IMG/VR virus record: IMGVR_UViG_3300008108_000642
Coordinates: 1 to 30,322 of that record
From: a virus
Reading direction: 5' to 3' (one strand)
Length of the DNA: 30,322 bases
Numbering within the stretch: position 1 is the stretch's first letter; the number at the start of each line of letters is the position of its first letter. The notes under the pieces are model-generated. The model did not search any database, was not told where the DNA came from, and saw only the letters and a program-made list of their open reading frames with translations. Made by a program: the position numbers and the translations under genes. Positions 1 through 8,800 of the stretch are shown piece by piece.

Positions 1-498
1 GCCGTTATTTACGCCGATAGAAAGAGCGTTGTTATTGTAGGGAAGAGGCATAGGGCTGCCGATTTGTCCACCGTATGCGCTACTCAGTTCGTGTACGTTC
101 AGCCCATCGTTGCCGGTTATAGCGTCGGGAGTAGAAAGAATCTTCACACCGTTAGCATCGTGCGTATAAGAATCACCGTTTACGTCTCCGCTGACTGCTA
201 CCGTGCCGCTTACTGGCTGTGTAAAAGTTTGATCGTCGTACAGAACCTGAAGAATATCAGATGATAATTGCCCTGCGTTTGAGCTGAAGTAGGTAAGTGT
301 ATCGTTCGGAAAGGTAACTGTCGAAAAATTTCCACCGAAAGCAGGGCTAGAGGCCGCTGCGTACACCAGCTTTCCAGTGCTGGTATTAATCACTGCGAGC
401 AAGCACTCGGGCTTGAAAGCTCCTGCCATGTTTGTGAAGCTGACTGTGTTTGTGCTTGGCGTGAAGACAAAACTTGTTGTTGGTAGTGTAATTTTCAT
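1..498 (-). CDS. Phage fibre-type beta protein, 3' end cut by window edge
   Basis: The frame opens with ATG at 498 and stays open for 166 codons to base 1, so the C terminus is outside the window. The start lies only 3 bases beyond the stop of the gene before it. The product is rich in Ser, Thr, Asn and Gly and predicted to be mostly beta. Early segments such as LAVINTSTGKLVYAA and LQVLYDDQ recur, from memory, in small virion or fibre-associated proteins of uncultured phages. It follows two other fibre-type proteins, which supports a role in the tail or in host-surface contact. No catalytic motif is visible. The exact role is unknown. Confidence 0.7.
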   Translation of the reverse strand, partial: MKITLPTTSFVFTPSTNTVSFTNMAGAFKPECLLAVINTSTGKLVYAAASSPAFGGNFSTVTFPNDTLTYFSSNAGQLSSDILQVLYDDQTFTQPVSGTVAVSGDVNGDSYTHDANGVKILSTPDAITGNDGLNVHELSSAYGGQIGSPMPLPYNNNALSIGVNNG

Positions 499-501
499 GT
501 G

Positions 502-891
502 TTATCCAAAAATTAAAGCGTTTACGATTGTTATGTAGTAGTTATCGGTTGCAGCCGTAACGCGTCCTTTAGCGTCAATCGTTGCACCAGTTACCAAGTA
601 AGATCCAGCTGTCACGCCGCTGTTAGCCATGTCTACGACCACCGCACCTGTGCTAGGAGAAATTGAAAGCGTACCGTCTGTGTTGGTGACAGAAGTTACC
701 GCACCGCCTCCAGCAGCCACCGTGAAGTCAATGGTGTCGGTAATCGCGTTACCTACGATTGAAATGGATCCATCGCTCGAGGTGAGCGTGAGCACGTCAG
801 ATGGAGATCCCGCCACTGGGTAAGTACCAGAGGGAGTCTGGATCGTGCTGAAGCCATCAGTCATGAGTCTGTTTGTTGTAAATTGACTCAC
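502..891 (-). CDS. Small tail-fibre-like protein (129 aa)
   Basis: The start is GTG at 891, supported by an AAGGAG site 5 bases upstream; the stop of the upstream gene overlaps it as TAGTG. The C-terminal half reads GTLSISPSTGAVVV, then SGVTAGSYLVTGATIDAKGR and VTAA. This G-V-T-A-G-S-Y...D-A-K-G-R-V-T-A-A signature is widespread in phage tail fibres and fibre-attached proteins. There are no Cys residues and the protein is beta-rich. I infer a short fibre or fibre tip/cap subunit. It is translated in one run with the genes on either side. Confidence 0.75.
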   Translation of the reverse strand: MSQFTTNRLMTDGFSTIQTPSGTYPVAGSPSDVLTLTSSDGSISIVGNAITDTIDFTVAAGGGAVTSVTNTDGTLSISPSTGAVVVDMANSGVTAGSYLVTGATIDAKGRVTAATDNYYITIVNALIFG

Positions 892-1235
892 TACAGCTCC
901 TTAGCAGTTACATAAATGTTGATTGTGCCTGTACCACTGATCCGCGTGTACACCACGCGGAGGAGAGGCATAGGAGCTTGGTTGATCTCAAAGCCTACGG
1001 TGTCTGCGGTACCAGAGGCTACAGGGTTGGTGAGGAGTCTGATCCGCTGCCAGTTGTTACCGCCATCACCAGAGCCTTCGACATAGAATGTTCCGGTAGG
1101 CGTACCAGTGAAGTTTGCGGTGAAGTAGATGTTATCAAGCCACTGGACGTTGATAGGGTCACTTGTGACATTCGCTCCCATGGAAGCATTGACGGTCAGG
1201 TGATACGGAAAAAGGACATTCTTTCTACCTGCCAC
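891..1235 (-). CDS. Small beta-sandwich virion protein (114 aa)
   Basis: GTG start at 1235 with AGGAG six bases upstream. The protein is short, polar and beta-rich, with a line (GTFYVEGSGDGGNNWQRIRL) that looks like an Ig-like or carbohydrate-binding sandwich. The C-terminal part (PLLRVVYTRISGTGTINIYV) reads as edge strands. Similar small proteins lie near tail-fibre genes in many environmental phages. No enzyme motif is visible. The 57-base gap upstream (1236-1292) holds only the ribosome binding site; I see no promoter or terminator there. Confidence 0.7.
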   Translation of the reverse strand: MAGRKNVLFPYHLTVNASMGANVTSDPINVQWLDNIYFTANFTGTPTGTFYVEGSGDGGNNWQRIRLLTNPVASGTADTVGFEINQAPMPLLRVVYTRISGTGTINIYVTAKEL

Positions 1236-1292
1236 GACAAACTCCTGTAATTTTTAACGTATGCCCTTTCATCTCTTAAATGTCACCATGTC

Positions 1293-4200
1293 CTACTTGC
1301 CTGAAGACCTCTCAGCCACTCGAGCTTGGCCGGGGGTCTGAGCCATGGTAGCCATCTTGTCAAGTCCAGAAGTTGAGCGTTTTGGTTGAACACCAGTCTG
1401 GGCACCCTGCGGAGGCTGGTTCTGCTGCTGGGGCTGAGTAGCTTGAATAGCCTCTGGAGACATTGTTGTATCCATAGGGCTTCCAAGGAACGCAGATAGC
1501 CCTATTTTTGTTCGATAGGGGATAACTGCACCCTTACCCTTAGCTTCTACCAGATGCTCTGTAATTTGATTCTGGAGCCTTTGGTAAAGAAGTGGGTAGA
1601 TTGTCTTTACTGCACCGACTTCCTCGGGAATAAGAGTTCCTTGCTTGATCTTCTCAAGTACATACAAAGGCTGTTCGGTTATTTTTAAGACGTGATTGTA
1701 AATATCGTTGTGAGTTGAAGGAGGAGTTTTAACACCTGAGTCAAAAGGAAAAGCTTGAGGTTGTTTTGGCTCCAAAGACTTCAAGTAGCTTACGGCACTT
1801 GAGATAGATTGACCAATAGCAGTATTAAGACGAGGGTCGATCGTACTTCCAACATTTGCCATGTCTTCTGGAAATCTATGCGCTCGGTCAATATGCTGCT
1901 TCAAGCCTTCTATCGCTTTAGGAGAAGGAGCAGCAATCTTGTAAGTGGACTTTGGGTCAAAAACAGACTTTACCGAGTTGGTAATCATTTTTTCGCCTTT
2001 TATAATAGCATTAGCCGTTCGATGCGCTTCTTCCATTTCAGGAGGACGATTAACAGCATTCACAAAGGCTTGTTGAGTGCTAGGGGGCATTGGCATGTCT
2101 GCTTCAACCATACCACCTTCTGCGTACTTCTTAGGCTTGCCACGAAGACCTCGCCCCAATTTCATAGTCTCTCTGGCACCTTTAAGAAGCGTGTGTGCGC
2201 CAACAGCTGTTGCAGCTTCTGTCTTAAGCCCTAGTACACCTAAGTTTCTTATAACTCCTTCAGCATAAGCAGTATTAGACCAGTTTTTAATTTCTGCTGG
2301 ATTATGCAAAATAATAAGATCTTCTAAGATTTCTCTTCCTTCTTTAGAGCCAAAAAGAAAATCAGCTTTTGCTTGATCTTTTTGAATTTTCTTTAGCTGT
2401 GCAATAGCAACATTTTTTTGAGACATGTCCTTTGCTTGATACACTGTCTGTAAAATGCGTTGTTTTTCAGCAGCTCTCATGACAGGAGCTAAATAGCCAA
2501 AATTCTCTTGAATATTTTTAATGTCATTATAGTTTAACTTTTTAATGTCCATGCTTTTAAAAAAGTCATCAGGACTAACAGTTCTAAAATAATCCATAGT
2601 TCCTGTTACAGACTTTGCAGCCTGTTTTGGAATACCTGCAACTTCAGCAAGCTTTTTAAGTTCATCAGCAAACGCTTTATAAGCAGCGTCCGCGGCTTTT
2701 TTCTTTGCCCAGTCTTGAGACAAAGTTGCAAGTTCTTGTGGAGTTAAAGCACTTTTAACAGCAGGGTTGTCAAGTGCTGTGGAAATAAAGTTTTCTTCAA
2801 ACTGTTTAAGAGTCACCCACACGTCTCTATACCCTTTAATTATAGCTTGATCAGAAAGACTAAAATCATCAAGGCGAGACCCCCATTTAGCTTCTTTACC
2901 AATTTGGCTAAGATAATCTTTTAAATTAAAAAGACTCCTAAATCTTCCTTGGTCAATATCCTTGATAACTTTTTTAAAGGCTGGTCTTTGTCCACTTTGT
3001 ATTTCTGAAACTTCTTTGAGTGTTTTTTCAAGAGAAGATTTTAAAATTTTTACATCTTGGCTAATTGGAACTTTACCTAAAAATTGCTCCATCCACTCAA
3101 AAGGAGCTTTAAATTGCTCGTACATTCTTGCGAATCTTTGGTTGATAACCGTTTTATACTCGTCACCAAAATAAGCTGCATCTTTACCAAGATACTCGCC
3201 CAACAATGCCCTAATGTTTTTTTCTTGTAGCTCATTAAAAGCAATTTTTTGTTTTGAGTACGGGAAAAACCTAGCTGCCCAAGAAGAAGTTTCGTTTAGA
3301 TAATTCAACACATGGTGAACTTTAGGATCATCCGTCAGCTTATCAAGAGGAATTTCGTCAGGGTTGGGATTCTCAATTCCCTGCCGCTTGGAACTTCGCA
3401 CCCAAGCTGCTTCAATCTGTCGAGCATTTTCTTTAGCTCTAACAACGTTTCTTGCGTTTTTCTGCAAAATACTTAAATTTTCTTTTCCAAGCATTTCCCC
3501 GATATTAAGTTCAGGGTGATACTTGTCAATAGTTACAGGATCTCTTGCCTTGTACGCTTCAACATCTTCTGGAGCAACCCATCTTCTTTGCTCTTCAATG
3601 TAAAGTCCGCTAGGTTTTTCTTCTGGTGGAATCACTTCTTCAGGAGTATATTTTTGCCCAGTAATTTCTTCATACATTTGACGCTCTTCACTCTTAAACT
3701 CAGGTTGAGAAGTAGCGGGTTCACCGGGGATAAGGTCTTCTTGTATTTTTGGACGAGTGAAAACTCCAGAAGGAGGAGGGGCTGCTTCTGGTGGAAGAGT
3801 TTCAGGGGTATACTCTTTTGCAAGAGGTACCCCTTCTTTTTGAAGTTCTCTTTGTAGTGCTTCTTGAGGGCTAGTAGGAGGTGCTTCTGGAGCAATAGGA
3901 GGTTCGTTTGGACCACGCGGAGGTGCTCCGGGAAGAGGTTCACCTGCTCCACCTATAGTTTTAAAGGGTACTTTTTCACCGAGAATTTTACTAGCCCCTT
4001 TCATAATTCCTGAAAGACCTACGCCAAACACACCACCTAGTACGGTCCCGAGTCCCATTGAAACCATAGCACTGTTAGCTGTTTGATCTGGGTTTTCCAA
4101 GTAGGCTTCTCCCAGCTGATCGCTTGCAGAGAAAACAAGACCTTCAAGGGCATTCCGAGCAAAGATACGAGGAGTGTTAGTGATCCACACTCCCGCTTCA

Positions 4201-5858
4201 GGTATTTTAACTACAGATCCAACTTTTGTTGCAAGAGCTGGAAGGGGAGCTTTAGATGCAATTTCAGCTGCTTTACCGAGTCCAATACCAGCAGCTTCAA
4301 GACCTGCTTTTTCAGCTGCCCAAGCTCCACCTGTCAAAATAAGAGGAGCTGCAAACCCAATAATTTCTCCCGCTGTTTTTGTTTTCCCGTAAACCTCACC
4401 ACGTCCACGGATGTCTTCTTTGGGCACACCGAAGACTCCCGATTCAATCATAGGAGCAAGTGGACCTAAAACTCCTTCTGCTGCACCTTCGACAAAAGCA
4501 AGAGCTTGTTGCCCTACTCCTTGATACTGTATCGTGGCAGCTTCGTACGGATCCACATATCGGTATCTTTCTTGAAGGGCTTGTTGAAATTCATTGGCTG
4601 GAACATCTCCAAGCTGCCCATTAGGATTGATTACTGGAAGTCTTATTCCTTGCGGTAAAGCATACTGCCGACTGTTTACTGCATCTACAACTTGAGCATG
4701 TGGAACAGTAATTAAACGACGCTGTCCAGATTGCAAGTCGTACATAGGAACACCTTCTTTGGTAATCCTAATCTCAGAAGGAGCTTCTTCCTCCCTAGCA
4801 ACTGAAGGAGTTGTAGGAGTTTCCCCTAATAAGTCTTCTTCCGTCATACCCGCAGGTAATTCAAAGCCTGTAGACGCTTTAGGAGCCATTGTAGGGGCCT
4901 CTGGTCTAGCTTGCTGGGTAGGTACTGGAGTAGCTACAGGAGCAGCTGTAGGAGGCGTATAGGAAGGCTGAGAGGGTAATAGGTCTTCCTCTGTCATCCC
5001 TTGAGGTAGTTGAAAGCCGGGGTTACCACCTGCTTGCATCATTACGCGACCGCCATCATACATCTTCTCGCGACCAGTGGTAGGCTCTTCATCAACTACC
5101 CAGTCAGGCATCAAACCAGCCTTCTGTTCGGCGTAAGTTGTCTTAGAAGGGTCCTTGCGGTTCTGTTCACCAAGGGGACCAAAGTTCACCCACGAGTTCT
5201 GTCCGCGAGTCTCGGAGGTCAGTGCCTTTTGAGCTTCTGGGGAGTACATCTGCTTGTGGGTCATCCAAGCATTCTCTTCACCCTGCGGGCCAAAGCCGTG
5301 CCCTTCTTTCACATGTCCAAAGTAATCATGGACAATCCGGAAGATGTCATTGGCAGGTACTTCTTGACCGTCCACCTTTACCTTTTGCAACATGGGGTGG
5401 TTTGCATCTTGTTGGTCGGTGCTCCCGTACCCTTGTTCTGTTGGAAAGTAGAACAGGTGGTTGTTCTCAGCAATGTCCTTGATGACATCCTTCGATCCAC
5501 CGGGGTACGGGTTTCCCATGTCGGGGGTAATCTTGGTAGTTTTAAGGCCAGTCTTTCGGATCTCATTCCACTGGTCAAGGGTCTCTTGAATGAGGGCGTT
5601 GTATGCCTTCTTGACCTTGGGGCTGTCAGGCTCGTTTTTCATCTCCTCATAAGCCTTGGCAATCTTGGCACCACGCTCGGGAGACACATCAAAGGTAAGC
5701 TTGGGATGAAGCATGGTCATCCCTTTTCTTTTCATATACGCTTCAGCCAGTTCGCGGATCTTTTTGTTGCTTACAGCTGAAGAGAGCTTTTTGTCGTCTT
5801 TCTTGACACCAGACTTACCAAGTTCATCTTTGTCCTTGGTTTTTTCATCGTCTTTCAT
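1293..5858 (-). CDS. Giant modular internal/ejection protein (1521 aa) with HDYFGH domain
   Basis: ATG at 5858 with an AGGAAA site, 8 bases after the previous stop. Residues 1-30 are charged. Residues about 45-255 form a domain with IVHDYFGH (175-182), EENAW..H (194-201) and SETRGQNSWVNFGP (215-228), a combination I recall from other phage polyvalent proteins; the His/Asp/Glu content could bind metal, but that is inference. A Pro-rich linker (270-360) carries two copies of a GF-x-LP-x-GMTEEDLL motif. Residues 450-620 are Gly/Ala-rich and hydrophobic, suited to membrane insertion. The rest is helical and charged, with YAEGGMV at 1245-1251. Size and position match T7/N4-type internal virion proteins. 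Its first 800 bases are more GC-rich than the remainder. Confidence 0.8.
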   Translation of the reverse strand: MKDDEKTKDKDELGKSGVKKDDKKLSSAVSNKKIRELAEAYMKRKGMTMLHPKLTFDVSPERGAKIAKAYEEMKNEPDSPKVKKAYNALIQETLDQWNEIRKTGLKTTKITPDMGNPYPGGSKDVIKDIAENNHLFYFPTEQGYGSTDQQDANHPMLQKVKVDGQEVPANDIFRIVHDYFGHVKEGHGFGPQGEENAWMTHKQMYSPEAQKALTSETRGQNSWVNFGPLGEQNRKDPSKTTYAEQKAGLMPDWVVDEEPTTGREKMYDGGRVMMQAGGNPGFQLPQGMTEEDLLPSQPSYTPPTAAPVATPVPTQQARPEAPTMAPKASTGFELPAGMTEEDLLGETPTTPSVAREEEAPSEIRITKEGVPMYDLQSGQRRLITVPHAQVVDAVNSRQYALPQGIRLPVINPNGQLGDVPANEFQQALQERYRYVDPYEAATIQYQGVGQQALAFVEGAAEGVLGPLAPMIESGVFGVPKEDIRGRGEVYGKTKTAGEIIGFAAPLILTGGAWAAEKAGLEAAGIGLGKAAEIASKAPLPALATKVGSVVKIPEAGVWITNTPRIFARNALEGLVFSASDQLGEAYLENPDQTANSAMVSMGLGTVLGGVFGVGLSGIMKGASKILGEKVPFKTIGGAGEPLPGAPPRGPNEPPIAPEAPPTSPQEALQRELQKEGVPLAKEYTPETLPPEAAPPPSGVFTRPKIQEDLIPGEPATSQPEFKSEERQMYEEITGQKYTPEEVIPPEEKPSGLYIEEQRRWVAPEDVEAYKARDPVTIDKYHPELNIGEMLGKENLSILQKNARNVVRAKENARQIEAAWVRSSKRQGIENPNPDEIPLDKLTDDPKVHHVLNYLNETSSWAARFFPYSKQKIAFNELQEKNIRALLGEYLGKDAAYFGDEYKTVINQRFARMYEQFKAPFEWMEQFLGKVPISQDVKILKSSLEKTLKEVSEIQSGQRPAFKKVIKDIDQGRFRSLFNLKDYLSQIGKEAKWGSRLDDFSLSDQAIIKGYRDVWVTLKQFEENFISTALDNPAVKSALTPQELATLSQDWAKKKAADAAYKAFADELKKLAEVAGIPKQAAKSVTGTMDYFRTVSPDDFFKSMDIKKLNYNDIKNIQENFGYLAPVMRAAEKQRILQTVYQAKDMSQKNVAIAQLKKIQKDQAKADFLFGSKEGREILEDLIILHNPAEIKNWSNTAYAEGVIRNLGVLGLKTEAATAVGAHTLLKGARETMKLGRGLRGKPKKYAEGGMVEADMPMPPSTQQAFVNAVNRPPEMEEAHRTANAIIKGEKMITNSVKSVFDPKSTYKIAAPSPKAIEGLKQHIDRAHRFPEDMANVGSTIDPRLNTAIGQSISSAVSYLKSLEPKQPQAFPFDSGVKTPPSTHNDIYNHVLKITEQPLYVLEKIKQGTLIPEEVGAVKTIYPLLYQRLQNQITEHLVEAKGKGAVIPYRTKIGLSAFLGSPMDTTMSPEAIQATQPQQQNQPPQGAQTGVQPKRSTSGLDKMATMAQTPGQARVAERSSGK
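4815..5018 (-). repeat. Two copies of an 18-residue peptide repeat
   Basis: Within the 1521-aa protein, residues 281-298 (GFQLPQGMTEEDLL plus 4) and 331-348 (GFELPAGMTEEDLL plus 4) are near copies 50 residues apart. They are separated by a Pro/Thr/Ala linker. At DNA level the copies have diverged at many silent positions, so the peptide itself seems conserved. Confidence 0.85.
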
Positions 5859-5866
5859 GAGGTTTC

Positions 5867-8800
5867 CTATGGTGATCTAGGTCTAAAGTCGCGTACACTA
5901 CTGTTGGGCTGTCCTTGAGCTGCCCCCATACCCGGAGCTGCTTGATTCTGTACAGGAGCAGCTGGGGGTACAGGAGAGGCGTATTCAGTTATAGGTTCAA
6001 GGTGCATTACGCTTCGGCTCATTGCATCCATTTTGTTTTTAAACTCAGCTTTTTGCATTAGGACGCGAATAGAAGATTCAGGGTACCCCAAGTTTTTCAA
6101 AGCACTTTCTTTTCTTATCTTGAGGTCATTCAACGTACTTCTTAGAGCTTCGTTGTCTGTTACAATGTTATTCCAAAGACTTACAGGATCACCGATCTGG
6201 TCTTTTAGCCACTTTGCAGAGCTTTCTGTCAGATCCATGGCATTTGCGTGGGCCAAATCTTTCATTAGTGCTTTAGCAATAGTTTTGATCTCAGTTTTTT
6301 CTGGGCTTGGTACATATTTTCCAGCTTTATACGCATCAATCAAATTCAAAAGATAAGTAGCTTGTTTTTCAAATACGTCAAGGTTTAACACTTGTGTGGC
6401 AATAATAGGGTTCAAAGATTTTGTCGAAAAACCATACCCAACAAGGTATTTGTCAGCCAACTCTTTACCATATTCAGGATTAAAGTTTCGAGCTTGAAGG
6501 ATCATGTTTGCTGCATCATCGTCACCAAGGTTAGGGTTCATGGACAGCTTGTTGAAAGCAATCATGCCCAAAGGACCTTGAACATACTTTTGCTGAAGAG
6601 CAGATATAGCTTTTTGGAACTCAATATTTGACGCATCAACACCGTATCGAGCAGCTTTATCTGCTAGCTGACGAGTAGCAAGTTCGCCATACTGAGATTT
6701 CAAAGTAAGTGCTGCGTTTTGAACAGTAGTAAGACGTTCTTTACCCATCTTTATTGCTTCTGGGTATCGAGCAAGTCTTGTCTTCTGAGCTTCAATCTCT
6801 TTATCAATTTCGTATTGAAGAAGTTTTAGAGCAGGGTTTTCACTAACTCCGTCTCTTCCAGTAGCAAAGCCTCCAACAAGAACTCCAAGAATGGTTGCAA
6901 TTTTACCCGGAACACTTTTATCTGTCCAAGCTTTCATTGGGTCAATCGTTTCGTTCATGTAGGCTTTTACAAACTTATCGTTGTTGGACTGCTCTTGTTG
7001 TATTTGAGCAACAAGAAGATCTGCTACTTTCTTTTGAGATTCAAGTTGCTTTTTCTCAACATCCATTCGAGCTTTTGCTACACCAATGTCGATGTCCTTT
7101 TTTCTTCTAAGGGCATCTGCTTCTCTGTTGTAAGCATCTACAGCAATTTGTTCAGGAGTCTGAGTGCCAAATTCAGGAACTGTAGGCTCATCAAAATAAG
7201 CGGCTCCTGTACGAGAGTCATACTGAGGAGCTACTCCCACTTTTTCTGGAAGATTTCCAACATTACCGACAGGAGCTTGTGCAGCAGTTAAAGGAGAAGG
7301 AGGTACAGCTGCTGTAGGTGCAGGTTTAGGAGCGGCACCGTAGGAAGGTTGCCCTGTAGGAATAGGTGCAAGTCCTGCTCTAGCGCGAACAATATTTTGT
7401 TTTTCGATTTGCCCTCTTTGAGCTTGAGCTTGTGCATTCTTTTCTTTTTGCTCAATAGCAAAACGCTTTTCAGCTTTTTCGTAAGCGTCTTCGTCAAAAT
7501 TGCTTGGAGGCTCTCCTTTGGATCCAAAATAGTTGCTAGGATCGCTATAGCTTTCAACACCACCAGCGGTAGACGCAGCTTCTTTTATACCCATTTCAAT
7601 ATTGTAAAGTTGCTGGATCCGTTTTTGGGCTTGTTGCTTTAAAGAAGCAATCTGATTTTCTCTTTGATTTTGCTGCTCATATTGCGCCCCCTGTGCTTCT
7701 TCCTCTTGGGTAAGTAACCGAGGAGTTCCTGGGTATTCAACACGCTCAACTTTTTGAGGTTGTTGAGGTTGAGGTTGAGCCTCTTCTGCTACATCTTCTG
7801 GCTCATCATACACAGGAGGACCACCCGCCATGCCGGGCAGAGGAGCTGCATAGTTGGTGCGAGGTCCTTGTTTAGGAGCAGGTTGTTCGTAATCTTCTTC
7901 CATGTCTTCAGTGTCAAACGAAGGAAGAGAACTAAGGGCATTTCTTACGGCATCTACTTGTTCATCTGTTTCAACTACTGGAGCAGTAAGGGGCTTGACT
8001 TCACCAGCATTTGCGTAATGGCGAATAGCACCGCCATTGTAAAAGCCAAGGGCATTCTTAATATTTTTGAAGGACTGGCCGATGTCTTCACCAGCGTTGA
8101 AACCTTTTTCAAACTGCTGGGCGTTACGCTTGAAGGCTTCTTCCTTGTGAGGACTAGGGGACGGTACTGGGCCACCTTCAGCCATGTACTCATGTGGCTC
8201 ATTAAGAGCTTTAAAAATGTTGCCGTGAGTAGTGAGGTTTCGAGCAGTAGAAGGTCTACCAATACCTTGTGCTCTTTCGTATGGAGCAACAGTATTCCAA
8301 TGTAGCCAGTGAGCAGGGAAAGTAGCTTGTGGGTTACCTTTACCAAAACCATACTTTTCAGCTGCATACTCATGAGCTGGATGCTCTTTTTGGTAGTATT
8401 CATTAAGCTGTTTAAGAAGCGGATAGTTTTTTGCTTCCCAAAGAGTATTTTTAATGTGCTCGAGAGCAGCAGCATCTCCCGGGTTTCTAATATCCAAACC
8501 AAACATACTGCGAAGAATATGAGTGTCTGGAATCATAGAGTTACCGCCACCAGCCATTTCGTGCGAGAAAAGGTTAGTTTTGGTACCAAGACCAACGGAA
8601 GCTAAAGCTCCTTCTGGACCTTGAAAAGGAGGTACTTCTTTTCCTTGCTCTTGGAGTCTTTTTGCTTTGTTCTTATACGCTTCAGCCATTACCTTGTCTC
8701 TTGCAAGTTCTTCAGCGTAAGCTACAGCATCAGCACCATGCTTATTGGCTACTTGAAGATAATATTGGTGAGCAGCTGGAATATTAGAAAGTCTTTCGCC

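Noticed and set aside
5010-5780. A 256-codon plus-strand open frame
   Set aside because: Same situation opposite the HDYFGH domain; it is explained by composition and codon bias of the real gene.
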